From: Oscillospiraceae bacterium
Lineage (GTDB): Bacteria > Bacillota > Clostridia > Oscillospirales > Oscillospiraceae
Direction: 5' to 3'
NCBI GenBank assembly: GCA_017632775.1
Contig: JAGBQR010000035.1
Coordinates: 1-64,000, forward strand
Length of the DNA stretch: 64,000 nucleotides
Shown in pieces: positions 6,927 through 15,904 of this stretch. The notes under the pieces are model-generated. The model saw nothing but the letters and a program-made list of their open reading frames with translations, ran no database searches and was not told the DNA's origin. The number at the start of each line of letters is the position of its first letter. Positions within the stretch are counted from its first letter, which is position 1. The position numbers and the translations under genes were made by a program.

Positions 6927-8405
6927 ATGAAAGATCTGAAATGGTTTGAAGAAATGGAGGCGCGCATTCCGCAAGGAGAGGTCCGTACCCGGTTTGCCCC
7001 GTCCCCTACCGGATACATGCATGTGGGCAATCTTCGCACAGCTCTGTATACATACCTGATCGCACGGCACGGAGGAGGTAAATTCATCCTCCGGATCGAG
7101 GACACGGATCAGGGCAGACTTGTGGAAGGCGCCGTCGATGTGATCTACAAAACAATGGCTCAATGTCATCTTGATCATGACGAAGGTCCCGATATCGGCG
7201 GCCCTGTCGCTCCGTATGTTCAGACCGAGCGCAGACCTTTCTATAAGGAATATGCCGAACTTCTGATGGAACGCGGGCATGCTTACCGGTGTTTCTGCGA
7301 GAAAACAGAATCGGAAGAAGACAGCGGAAACTTTGACCGGGCTGATGATCCCTGCCGTTCCATGAGCAGAGAGGAATCCGATGCCCGGGCGGCCGCCGGC
7401 GAGCCCTATGTCATCCGCCAGAAAATCCCGCATGAGGGCAGCACCACATTCCATGATGAAAGTTTCGGCGACATCACCGTGGAGAACGCATCGCTGGATG
7501 ATCAGGTGCTTATCAAGAGGGACGGACTGCCCACATACAATTTTGCCAACGTGGTGGACGATCATCTTATGGGCATCACGCATGTGGTACGCGGGAGCGA
7601 GTATCTCTCCTCCGCTCCGAAGTATAACCTGCTCTATGAGGGCTTCGGATGGGAGATCCCGAAATATGTTCACTGTTCCCCCGTCATGCGGGACACACAC
7701 AATAAGATGTCCAAGCGCCATGGCGACCCGTCCTATGAGGATCTGATCGCACAGGGATTCCTGACTGATGCGGTGCTTAACTATGTGGCTCTGCTCGGCT
7801 GGAATCCGAAAAGCGAACGGGAGATATTCTCGCTGAAGGAACTGACTGAAGTTTTCGATATCGCCGGAATCTCCAAATCCCCTGCCATCTTCGATATCGA
7901 AAAGCTGAAGTACTTCAACAGCGAATATATCCGTGCAATGACACCCGATCAGTTCGCCGTGATTGCCGAGCCGTATATCCGTCAGGCGGTGAAGAACCCC
8001 GCCATCGATCCCGCAGCGATCGCCGCACTTCTGCAGCAGCGCACAGAAGTGCTCACGGATATTCCTGAAAAACTTGATTTCTTTGACGAGCTTCCGGAAT
8101 ACGGAACCGAGCTGTTCGTTCACAAGAAGTCCAAGTCCGACGAGGCGTCCTCCCTGGAGGTCCTTCAGGCAGTCCGTCCAATGTTTGAAGCTGTGGAAGA
8201 ATGGAACGATGAAAATGTCCTCGCCGCCATGACAACGCTTGTGGAGCACATGGAAACGAAAAATGCCAAAGTGATGTGGCCCGTCCGCATCGCAGCAGCC
8301 GGAAAGGCCGTGACTCCCGGAGGTGCTGTGGAGATCTGCCGTATTCTTGGAAAAGAGGAGACCCTCCGCCGCATCGACATTGCAATCAAGATGCTTTCCG
8401 CGTAA
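6927..8405 (+). CDS. gltX: Glutamyl-tRNA synthetase
   Basis: Class I synthetase that charges tRNA-Glu (and, in many Clostridia, tRNA-Gln in a non-discriminating way). The protein is 492 residues. The HIGH motif is PSPTGYMHVGN (25-35), and KMSKRHGD near residue 260 is the KMSKS loop. An RIEDTD catalytic-domain segment and the helical anticodon-binding C-terminal half are present. It lies 52 nt after the phosphoesterase, with no terminator between, so it may be read through from the trpS promoter. The window does not show whether the organism has gatCAB, which would settle the discriminating or non-discriminating question. Confidence 0.96.
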   Translation: MKDLKWFEEMEARIPQGEVRTRFAPSPTGYMHVGNLRTALYTYLIARHGGGKFILRIEDTDQGRLVEGAVDVIYKTMAQCHLDHDEGPDIGGPVAPYVQTERRPFYKEYAELLMERGHAYRCFCEKTESEEDSGNFDRADDPCRSMSREESDARAAAGEPYVIRQKIPHEGSTTFHDESFGDITVENASLDDQVLIKRDGLPTYNFANVVDDHLMGITHVVRGSEYLSSAPKYNLLYEGFGWEIPKYVHCSPVMRDTHNKMSKRHGDPSYEDLIAQGFLTDAVLNYVALLGWNPKSEREIFSLKELTEVFDIAGISKSPAIFDIEKLKYFNSEYIRAMTPDQFAVIAEPYIRQAVKNPAIDPAAIAALLQQRTEVLTDIPEKLDFFDELPEYGTELFVHKKSKSDEASSLEVLQAVRPMFEAVEEWNDENVLAAMTTLVEHMETKNAKVMWPVRIAAAGKAVTPGGAVEICRILGKEETLRRIDIAIKMLSA

Positions 8406-8418
8406 ATATGCGATAAAA

Positions 8419-8453
8419 AACACCCTTTTCCTTCCTTGGAAAAGGGTGTTTTG
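8419..8453. terminator. Bidirectional terminator after gltX
   Basis: 13-bp stem AACACCCTTTTCC / GGAAAAGGGTGTT, 6-nt loop, T-runs on both strands. It separates gltX from the convergent glycosyltransferase gene. Confidence 0.85.
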
Positions 8454-8456
8454 TGC

Positions 8457-9935
8457 TCAGAGATAGCGGTCAAAAAACTGGGTGATATCATCCAGTTTTT
8501 CTTTCAGCACCGTTCTGGTTTCTTCAATACCTGACCTCACTCTATTCTGGCTCTCCTCCAGTTCGCTTAACAGCTGGGCTCTCTTTTCCTCGATCGCCCT
8601 TTTCACGCGCTCGGTATCCGCTTCGCTCTGTGCATGAAAATACTCTTGTTCCTGCAGGAAGCCCTCCTGAACATAGCGGAGAAATTCTTTTCTCCGGCTC
8701 ACACTTTCCAGTGTTTCCGAGGCCCAGCGGAACATTCCGTCCTCCGGTGTGCGATGAGCCGGATAGCCTCCGCTCCGATATTTCTCAATAACGTTCCCGT
8801 AAAGGGAGTATGCATTTTTCACCGCATCTTCCCACGAGATATACAGTTCATTCTCCGCCCGGCAGCCGACCGCTTTCATGCGCTCACGGTCTCCGCAGAG
8901 AGTTTTGAGCATGACACGCATCGACTCTGCATTCTCATCAATGAGAAATCCGTTTTGTCCGTCGGCCACATCCTCCGCCGCACAGCTTCCCCGGATCAGT
9001 ACGCTGGCCAGCGAACAGGCTGCCGCTTCATGAACGACCAGCCCGTTCGTATCGAACGTGGAAGGGAACAGAAACAGATCTGCCCGGCAATACCATGCCC
9101 GAATGCGTTCCCGGTCGCGGATTGGCTCCACAAAGAACACCCTGTTTTCCAGTCCCAGTTCTTCAGTATACCGGATGATCTCTTCCCGGTCTCCGCCGCC
9201 TCCGACGAATACCATTCGAAAATCCGTTCCCTCCGCGGCAAGTCCTGCAAGCGCATCCAGAATGATCCGGATCCCCTTGTACCACATCATTCTTCCCACA
9301 AAAAGGAATACCGGAACTTCAGGAGGAAGATCGTATCCGGAAGTCACTTCACGGATCACTTTCTCAGGCACAAGGCCCTTCGGAAAATCCACTCCGTTCG
9401 GAACCACCGAGTATTCCCCCGTATAGCCGAGTTTTCGCAAATTGTCTCCCGCACCGCGGCTGACCGTCCATACCTCGTCACAGGCCGAGATATTTTCCAC
9501 CAGCAGGCGGGCTGCCTCAGTCTGGAGGATCCTGCTCTTTATGGCATTGGCAATGTCGATGTCGAATTTCGTGTGATAGGTCATCACAAGCGGCACATCT
9601 ATCCGCTCTCGCAGCGTACGGGCAAACAGAGTGGATGTGATGGGACAGTGACTGTGGATGATGTCCAGGTCCGCCTTTTCCACCTGCCGCATGACATCGG
9701 CTGAAAAAGGAAGGCCTGCGCGATACCCCACAGCTTTTGTCATATCGATGCTGGGATAGCGGATCACGGGAAAAGGATATACGCTGTCATCGGCATCGGG
9801 ATATGCAGGTGTCACGACCGTGGGGTGCCCGAGCCCGCTGCTGATTACTTTCCCGTAGTTGACCACAGCATTCGCCACCCCGTCGATGGCCGGCGGGAAA
9901 GAATCATTGATAAGGCAGACGTTCAGTTTCTCCAT
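8457..9935 (-). CDS. Family 4 glycosyltransferase with C-terminal coiled coil
   Basis: A 492-residue GT-B glycosyltransferase. The N-terminal Rossmann domain begins NVCLINDSFPPAIDGVANAV, the glycine-rich acceptor loop of GT4 enzymes such as mannosyl- or glucosyl-diacylglycerol synthases. The C-terminal nucleotide-sugar domain has VFLFVGRMMWYKGI and FPSTFDTNGLVVHEAAAC (the EX7E region is partly altered). Residues 435-490 are charged and heptad-like, a predicted coiled coil not needed for catalysis. It is last in the pepF-pqqD-araM group (17-nt gap). Together with the adjacent glycerol-1-phosphate dehydrogenase it could build a glycolipid or lipid-anchored glycan; that link is inference. Confidence 0.85.
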   Translation of the reverse strand: MEKLNVCLINDSFPPAIDGVANAVVNYGKVISSGLGHPTVVTPAYPDADDSVYPFPVIRYPSIDMTKAVGYRAGLPFSADVMRQVEKADLDIIHSHCPITSTLFARTLRERIDVPLVMTYHTKFDIDIANAIKSRILQTEAARLLVENISACDEVWTVSRGAGDNLRKLGYTGEYSVVPNGVDFPKGLVPEKVIREVTSGYDLPPEVPVFLFVGRMMWYKGIRIILDALAGLAAEGTDFRMVFVGGGGDREEIIRYTEELGLENRVFFVEPIRDRERIRAWYCRADLFLFPSTFDTNGLVVHEAAACSLASVLIRGSCAAEDVADGQNGFLIDENAESMRVMLKTLCGDRERMKAVGCRAENELYISWEDAVKNAYSLYGNVIEKYRSGGYPAHRTPEDGMFRWASETLESVSRRKEFLRYVQEGFLQEQEYFHAQSEADTERVKRAIEEKRAQLLSELEESQNRVRSGIEETRTVLKEKLDDITQFFDRYL

Positions 9936-9952
9936 GACCTCAATCGGCTCCT

Positions 9953-11191
9953 TCAGAATTCAAGCACACGCAGCATGCGGACAAGGGTCAGACGGTTCCG
10001 GATAGCCGCGGAAACAGGCAGCATCTCGTCGGTCAGAGCCGGATCGATGCCGATGTGTTCCGGCAGGTACTTTGAGCCGACTGCCTTATACAGCTCCTCA
10101 AGCTCATCAGCAGGCGGAATGCTTGCTATAAGAGCGCGTATCTCATCCCAGAGATCCACGATCCGCTGCGGATCGAAAGTGGAAAGAACATCCTTTTCAT
10201 TCTCGCGGATGATTCCAGGTGCCAGCTCATCGCCGAACTTCTCCCGGATCCACGCTTCATTCAGAGGTTCAAATGCTTTTGCTTTCGGCCTTTTCTCCGC
10301 AAGTTCGTGATAGACCTTTGCACAGAGGAATGTACCCACACCGACGCATTCACCGTGGATGCCTTCCGCCTTTTCAAAGCGGGGCGGGTGCATCTCCACA
10401 AGATGTGCCATCAGGTGTTCCGCTCCGGAAGCCGCCCGGGAATTATCCCATAGCTGCATAGTAAGGCCGGATTTCATCTGGGCCATGGTCATGGCCTCAT
10501 GGTCGATCTCACCGGTGGCAGCGTATTTGTCCGCAGCGGCACGCATGATGTCCAGCGCTTCCTGCGCCAGACCACACACCATGGGGCAGAAATCCTCTCC
10601 CGCTACCATGGCCGCGATCTTCCAGTCGACGATGGAGATATACTTAGCCAGGATATCATTGATTCCGGAAGCGACCAGCCGTTTCGGAGCCCCCTGGATG
10701 ATGTCCAGATCCGCCACGACCAGCGCCGGTGCTTTCATAGAGATGGATTTCTTCTGCCCTTTTATGATGACGGAGCAGATGCTGGCTGTAAACCCGTCGG
10801 AACTGGCCAGTGTCGGAACCGCAACGAAAGGTATCCCGAGCTTGAAAGCGGGATAGCGGCCGAAGTCCATAATCGTTCCGGCGCCGTAGGCCACGATCAC
10901 TTCCGGAGCTTCCAGTTTCGTCATCATCTCTTCAATCAGGATGTCTTCGGAGCGCAATCCCTGCGCCGGCAGGACAATTTCCTGATCCGCACGGATGTGC
11001 TTTCCCTTCGTCAGAGCATAGACATTGCTGTCATATACCACTGTACGGCGTTTGTCTCCCAGACCAGCAGCATCCATATACTGCTCAAAGCGGGAAACGG
11101 CGTCATACTCCACCACCACCATCCGGGTTTCCAGTGTATGTTCTCTGCCGCATTCGCATTTTCCAACATATTTAGAGCAATCCATGATCAT
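9953..11191 (-). CDS. sn-glycerol-1-phosphate dehydrogenase-like (AraM/EgsA family)
   Basis: A 412-residue iron-alcohol-dehydrogenase-fold enzyme most like the AraM/EgsA branch, which reduces dihydroxyacetone phosphate to glycerol-1-phosphate. It shows the NAD-binding region AYGAGTIMDFGRYPAF, VPTLASSDGFTASICSVI, and the metal-site region HLVEMHPPRFEKAEGIHGECVGVG. A Cys-containing N-terminus (KCECGREH) is an extra feature. In Archaea this activity makes the ether-lipid backbone; in Bacillus, AraM with PcrB makes a prenylglyceryl lipid. No PcrB is seen here. The start at 11191 follows GGGGG; an ATG two codons later is also possible. It lies between the PqqD-like gene and the glycosyltransferase, in one operon. 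Confidence 0.8.
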   Translation of the reverse strand: MIMDCSKYVGKCECGREHTLETRMVVVEYDAVSRFEQYMDAAGLGDKRRTVVYDSNVYALTKGKHIRADQEIVLPAQGLRSEDILIEEMMTKLEAPEVIVAYGAGTIMDFGRYPAFKLGIPFVAVPTLASSDGFTASICSVIIKGQKKSISMKAPALVVADLDIIQGAPKRLVASGINDILAKYISIVDWKIAAMVAGEDFCPMVCGLAQEALDIMRAAADKYAATGEIDHEAMTMAQMKSGLTMQLWDNSRAASGAEHLMAHLVEMHPPRFEKAEGIHGECVGVGTFLCAKVYHELAEKRPKAKAFEPLNEAWIREKFGDELAPGIIRENEKDVLSTFDPQRIVDLWDEIRALIASIPPADELEELYKAVGSKYLPEHIGIDPALTDEMLPVSAAIRNRLTLVRMLRVLEF

Positions 11192-11206
11192 CGCTCGTTT
11201 CCCCCT

Positions 11207-11467
11207 TCAATCTTCGATCGCGCCGATGGAGCGGAGCTTTCGAATCACCGCTTCCGCATCCTTCCGCGCAGTATCCCGATCCACCTCATACTTCTCCATC
11301 ATGGCACCGGCGATTCTTTCTGTATCCGTACTGCTCTTCAGGCAGTCAACGATGAACGCAGCCGTGGAATTGCTGCGGACAATACCAGAGAAATCCGACT
11401 TTCCGGTTGCCACCATGAACTGTTCACCATTCACTACGTGTGTTATGAATTCTTTCCTAAGCTTCAT
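11207..11467 (-). CDS. Stand-alone PqqD-family protein
   Basis: An 86-residue protein with the PqqD winged-helix pattern: a short N-terminal beta strand, then SNSTAAFIVDCLKS (the N-terminal end of a recognition helix), and a C-terminal helix ending LRSIGAIED. PqqD-type domains bind peptide precursors and hand them to radical SAM peptide-modifying enzymes. No radical SAM-SPASM enzyme or precursor peptide is visible nearby; the neighbours are pepF (12 nt upstream) and the glycerol-1-phosphate dehydrogenase (15 nt downstream). It may act with a partner elsewhere, or it may be a domain reused for another binding role. Confidence 0.75.
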   Translation of the reverse strand: MKLRKEFITHVVNGEQFMVATGKSDFSGIVRSNSTAAFIVDCLKSSTDTERIAGAMMEKYEVDRDTARKDAEAVIRKLRSIGAIED

Positions 11468-11479
11468 CGTTCCGCCTGT

Positions 11480-13279
11480 TCAGATCAGTTCCTCGAACTC
11501 GTCCATCAGATCATTGAAAGCCGCAAGAGCCGCATTCACGGGAGCCGGAGTACTCATATCCACGCCAGCGATCTTCAGCAGTGAGATCGGATCGGTGCTG
11601 CTTCCGCCCGAAAGAAATCTCTTGTAATTTTCCACGGCGCTTTTCCCTTCCTTCAGGATCCGGTCGGCAATGGCGACCGCGGCGGAAAAGCCCGTTGCAT
11701 ACTGGAAAACATAGTAGTTGTAGAAGAAATGCGGGATCCTGGCCCACTCCAGTGCGATTTCGTCATCGCTGACCATTTCTTCACCGAAATAAGCCCGATT
11801 CAGTTCATGATACTTTCCACACAGCAGATCTGCCGTCAGCGTGCTGCCGGATTCTGCAGTATTACCCATCCAGAGTTCAAATTCTGCAAACATGGTCTGA
11901 CGGTATACTGTACTCTTGAACTCTTCCAGAAAATGGTTGATCAGATAGGCTTTTTCCGTTTTATCGTTCGTTCGCTTCAGCAGGTGGCGCATGAGCAGGA
12001 TCTCGTTGCAGGTAGACGCCACTTCCGCCACAAAGATCACATAATCCTCATAAGCGATGGGCTGGCTGTGGGTAGAATGGTAGCTGTGAAGAGCATGGCC
12101 CATCTCATGTGCCAGTGTGAACATGCTGTCAAGCGTATCCTTCTGATTCAGCAGGACATAAGGATGCGGATGCGCTCCGCCGCTAGAGTATGCTCCTCCG
12201 CGCTTCCCTTCGTTTTCATAAACATCGATCCAGCGGTTTTTGAAACCTTCGCGGAGCAGATCCGTATAATCCTCTCCCAATACCGACAGCGCCTCAAGGA
12301 CGGTCTCCTTCGCTTCATCGAAAGTGATCTTCCGGTCTACGTCAGCCACGATCGGCACATAGACATCGTACATATGGAGTTCGTCTACGCCCAGCATCTT
12401 TTTGCGAAGTGAAACATAGCGATGCATTTTCCCAAGATTGTCATGGACCGCCTCGATCAGATTCTTGTAAACCGCGACAGGAACTTCCGTTTCGTCCAGC
12501 GAGGCAGAGAGTGTGTCGGTATAATGTCTTGCCCGGGAGAAAAACAGCAGCTGTCTGAACTGGGCATCCAATGTCGCAGCAATGGTGTTTTTCAGTTCTC
12601 CAATCTTCCCGTAAAGCGTGCGGAAGGTGTTTTCCCGAAGCACGCGGTCCGCGCTCTGTTCAAGGACTGTGAAAGACCCGGAAGTAAGCTGGTGCGATTC
12701 GCCCCTGCTATCCGCCACATCCGGGAATTTCAGATCCGCATCCCGAAGCACGCCTGCAACTCCGCCCGGTGCCCTGCCCAGTTCTCCCGCAGAAGCAAGC
12801 AGCGCCTCTTCCGCCTCGGAGAGGATATGATCCTTTCTGCGGCGAATGGAATAAAGCACTCTGCGGTACCCCTCCAGTTCCGGCTGCGCTGCATAAAACA
12901 GGTTCAGTGTATCCTCGGAGATCGTCATGATCTCCGGGTCTGCGAAGGCCGATGCGCTCATAATGCCCATTATTGTGGCAAAGGCTTTGTTCTTCATATC
13001 CAGATAGACGCTTTCCGCTGTGTCCTGATCGCTCTTGCAGGAAGCATACGTGTAGAGCTTTGCGATCCTCACGGACATCTCATCCCGTTTGCGGAAGAAG
13101 AGCAGAAGATCTTCCGCGCTTTCGCCCAGTTTTCCGCGGAAGGCCGCGATCTGTGCAGATTCTTCCTTGAGAGCATTGTTCTCCGCTGTCCACGCCTCGT
13201 CGCTTTCAAAAATATCCGCAAGGTTCCAGGTGGACTGCTCCGGGACCTCACTGCGTTTGGGAAGTCTGTTCTCTGCCAT
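11480..13279 (-). CDS. pepF: Oligoendopeptidase F (M3B)
   Basis: A 599-residue cytoplasmic zinc metallopeptidase, the usual PepF length. The zinc motif HEMGHALHSYH lies near residue 388, with the third ligand Glu in the downstream EVASTCNEILLM segment. An N-terminal helical oligopeptidase domain (RDEMSVRIAKLYTYASCKSDQ) precedes the M3 catalytic domain. It degrades peptides of roughly 7-17 residues. It heads a four-gene operon with its own promoter at 13318-13346. Whether it processes a peptide linked to the PqqD-like protein is an open question raised by the gene order. Confidence 0.93.
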   Translation of the reverse strand: MAENRLPKRSEVPEQSTWNLADIFESDEAWTAENNALKEESAQIAAFRGKLGESAEDLLLFFRKRDEMSVRIAKLYTYASCKSDQDTAESVYLDMKNKAFATIMGIMSASAFADPEIMTISEDTLNLFYAAQPELEGYRRVLYSIRRRKDHILSEAEEALLASAGELGRAPGGVAGVLRDADLKFPDVADSRGESHQLTSGSFTVLEQSADRVLRENTFRTLYGKIGELKNTIAATLDAQFRQLLFFSRARHYTDTLSASLDETEVPVAVYKNLIEAVHDNLGKMHRYVSLRKKMLGVDELHMYDVYVPIVADVDRKITFDEAKETVLEALSVLGEDYTDLLREGFKNRWIDVYENEGKRGGAYSSGGAHPHPYVLLNQKDTLDSMFTLAHEMGHALHSYHSTHSQPIAYEDYVIFVAEVASTCNEILLMRHLLKRTNDKTEKAYLINHFLEEFKSTVYRQTMFAEFELWMGNTAESGSTLTADLLCGKYHELNRAYFGEEMVSDDEIALEWARIPHFFYNYYVFQYATGFSAAVAIADRILKEGKSAVENYKRFLSGGSSTDPISLLKIAGVDMSTPAPVNAALAAFNDLMDEFEELI

Positions 13280-13317
13280 ACTCTATTTCTCCTTTACCGT
13301 GAATATCCAATATACGT

Positions 13318-13346
13318 ATCATATCAAATAACACTCTCTTTTTCAA
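13318..13346 (-). promoter_or_regulatory. Promoter of pepF operon
   Basis: Reverse strand TTGAAA (13341-13346), 17-bp spacer, TATGAT (13318-13323), 39 bp before the pepF ATG. Confidence 0.65.
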
Positions 13347-13379
13347 TCACAGGCACTTTTTCAGCTCAGGAAAAAAGGA

Positions 13380-13408
13380 ATGACACGAAGGCATATCTGT
13401 GCTATAAT
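13380..13408 (+). promoter_or_regulatory. Promoter of cotH-deacetylase unit
   Basis: ATGACA (13380-13385), 17-bp spacer, TATAAT (13403-13408), 50 bp before the CotH-family ATG. Confidence 0.6.
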
Positions 13409-13457
13409 AATTTGCTATATTTCTTGACAGGCCGCTTATCCCGGATGGAGAAAAACT

Positions 13458-15878
13458 ATGCGTAAGAATCAAAGTTCATTCAACATCGTCCGTACTGTCC
13501 TGCTTGGGATCCTTCTCCTTGCGGTACTTGCAGGTGCGTTCTTTTCCGTGCGCAGACGGCTTCAGATACAGGCTCCGCAGGGATCCGAACCCGTCAGCTC
13601 CCCTGTTGCCGAGCAAGAGATCCTGGTTCCGATTTCCGTACCGGAAGAATCTATGCCTCCCGAAATCGAAATGACCGTGAGGATCAGTGAACTCATGCCT
13701 TCCAACAAAGCAACGATTGCTGACGACACAGGCCATTTTCCTGACTGGATAGAACTATACAACACCGGTCCCGAAACACTGGATCTTTCCGGATGCAGTC
13801 TTCGCTGCGATGGTGACTCCATCGACCTCGGCGGAATTATGATCAGCCCCAGATCCTACTACGCGCTTTATTGTCCTTCAAAGCTTTCCGCTTCCGGCGG
13901 CACGGCAGTTCTTACAGACCAGAAAGGAAAACAGCTCTCTTTTGTAACATACGATGCCTGCGCTGCGGACATCAGCGTGATCGTTTCGGAGGATGATTCT
14001 GTTGAGTATACCTCCTTCCCGACTCCCGGATATCCCAACTCGGACGAAGGCTATGAAGCCTGGCAGGCTTCCCTTTCCGCGACCGGTCCGCTTGTGATCA
14101 ACGAAGTGATGGTCTATAACAGCAGCCTGCTTCGCATCAACAATCAGTACTATGACTGGGTCGAGATCCGCAACATCTCCTCACAGCAGGTAACGCTTTC
14201 CGATTATTACCTCTCTGATTCCAATTCTGATCGGATGCAGTATCAGCTGCCGGAAAAATCTCTTGCCCCCGGTGATGTGTATACCATTTACTGCACAGGA
14301 GAGGCTGAAGCAGCAAACAGGGATTTTGCTCCTTTTGCGCTCAATGCTCAGCATGACAAGCTTTTCCTCTGCGCCTCCGACGGGACGCTTCTGGACTACA
14401 CCGCTCTTCATGATATCCCGCTTGGCGGAAGCTATGGTCGCTCAAACGGGCAGAACGGCTTTTTCTATTTTCCGTCTCCTTCTCCCTCTTTCGGAGGGAA
14501 TCCGGACGGTTTCCGCTGTATTGCCAAAAAGCCGGTCTCTTCAGAACCGGACGGTGTGTTCAACGATGTGGAGAGCGTGACCGTCTCCCTTTCCGCTCCC
14601 GGAACTATCTACTATACCCTGAACGGGGATACTCCCACCACTGAATCCTCCCTCTATACCGGGCCCATTTCCCTTTCTTCCACTGCCGTACTCCGAGCAA
14701 TCAGCTATGAGCCGGGGAAACTCACTGCGGAGCCTCTCTCGCTGAGTTATATCATCAATGAAGGGCATACCGTTCCAGTGGTAAGCCTGATCACAGACGA
14801 AAACAATTTCAATTCAGTTTATTACAATCCTCTGGCAGACATCGAACGTCCCGGTTCAATCGAATACTTCGGTGAAGACGGGACCTTCGCTCTTGACTGC
14901 GGTTTCAAACTGCATGGCGAAACTTCCCGCATGGCCCAGAAGAAATCCTTCAAAATCACATTCCGTTCACGCTATGACGGTCCCCTGCAGTATGACCTTT
15001 TCAACAACGGGATCACAGAATTTTCCTCGATTCTCCTCCGTTCCGCTCAGGAGAGCACTTACTCCTCCCTCATGCGCGACAACCTTATCCACCAGCTTGC
15101 CATTGCAGCCTTCCCCGAGCTTCCCTCGCAGGATTACCGCTACTCTGTTCTTTATGTGAACGGCAAGTACTGGGGCGTCTATAACATACGGGAAGCGCAT
15201 TCGAAAGATCATTACGCAGCCCATTACGGATACGATCCTGACACCGTCCTCATGACCCGAGAGGATTATCCCAACACGAATGAATACATGACTGATCTGC
15301 TTCGCTACATCACCAGCCACAATCTCTCAAACGCTGGCGACTACGACTATGTCGCCTCTCACCTGAATGTGGACAGTGTGATCGGCTGGTCGATCCTGCA
15401 GGCGTATTCCGGAAATATCGACTGTTATCCGAACAACATACGGCTCTATTATTCCACGCAGGATGAAATGCTTCGCTACGCGCTGCTGGATCTGGATCTG
15501 GGCTTTTTCGGATTCGACGCTTTCAGCATCGCCTTTTCCACAGAATACCGCTTCACCAATATCGCAAGGACCCTTCTCAACAATCCGACCTATCGGAAAG
15601 CCTTCCTCGAGCAGATGTCCGCCGCGCTCACCGGCCCGCTTGCGAATGAAAACGTTCTCTCTCTGATTGATCAGTTTGAAAGTGAAATCACCGACGAGAT
15701 GTATCGCGACAGGACCCGCTGGGGCGGGACCTATACAGGCTGGCAAGCCCTCGTTCAGGAACTGCGCACCTATGTGACACAGAATAACGGAAGGGCACGC
15801 GCCATCTGCAACAGCCTCCGCAGTTTCCTATATATGACCGACGCCGAATACCAGGAGTATTTCGGCAATGTGAAATAA
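13458..15878 (+). CDS. Membrane-anchored CotH kinase with two lamin-tail domains
   Basis: An 806-residue extracellular protein. In order: one N-terminal membrane anchor (about 12-30), lamin-tail domain 1 (about 74-190, ISELMPSNKATIADD), lamin-tail domain 2 (about 212-325, INEVMVYNSSLL), a chitobiase/hexosaminidase C-terminal-like domain (about 374-431, TIYYTLNGDTPTTES), and a CotH kinase domain (about 440-760) with KLHGETSRMAQKKSFKI, YVNGKYWGVYNIRE and the metal motif LLDLDLGF (DLD at 678-680). CotH proteins are atypical kinases that phosphorylate secreted proteins such as spore-coat proteins. Here the extra domains and the downstream polysaccharide deacetylase (26 nt away) suggest a cell-surface or cellulosome-like substrate instead. 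Confidence 0.9.
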   Translation: MRKNQSSFNIVRTVLLGILLLAVLAGAFFSVRRRLQIQAPQGSEPVSSPVAEQEILVPISVPEESMPPEIEMTVRISELMPSNKATIADDTGHFPDWIELYNTGPETLDLSGCSLRCDGDSIDLGGIMISPRSYYALYCPSKLSASGGTAVLTDQKGKQLSFVTYDACAADISVIVSEDDSVEYTSFPTPGYPNSDEGYEAWQASLSATGPLVINEVMVYNSSLLRINNQYYDWVEIRNISSQQVTLSDYYLSDSNSDRMQYQLPEKSLAPGDVYTIYCTGEAEAANRDFAPFALNAQHDKLFLCASDGTLLDYTALHDIPLGGSYGRSNGQNGFFYFPSPSPSFGGNPDGFRCIAKKPVSSEPDGVFNDVESVTVSLSAPGTIYYTLNGDTPTTESSLYTGPISLSSTAVLRAISYEPGKLTAEPLSLSYIINEGHTVPVVSLITDENNFNSVYYNPLADIERPGSIEYFGEDGTFALDCGFKLHGETSRMAQKKSFKITFRSRYDGPLQYDLFNNGITEFSSILLRSAQESTYSSLMRDNLIHQLAIAAFPELPSQDYRYSVLYVNGKYWGVYNIREAHSKDHYAAHYGYDPDTVLMTREDYPNTNEYMTDLLRYITSHNLSNAGDYDYVASHLNVDSVIGWSILQAYSGNIDCYPNNIRLYYSTQDEMLRYALLDLDLGFFGFDAFSIAFSTEYRFTNIARTLLNNPTYRKAFLEQMSAALTGPLANENVLSLIDQFESEITDEMYRDRTRWGGTYTGWQALVQELRTYVTQNNGRARAICNSLRSFLYMTDAEYQEYFGNVK

Positions 15879-15904
15879 CAATCCCTCTTACGGAGAAAAC
15901 GCTT

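Noticed and set aside
6849..8423. 524-codon open frame antisense to gltX, and similar long antisense frames at 2778-4292, 60321-61901 and 46797-47915
   Set aside because: Each lies opposite a confidently identified gene and has no recognisable domain, no ribosome site and a composition full of His, Asp and Gly typical of a shadow frame. The third-base bias of moderately GC-rich genes keeps these frames open.
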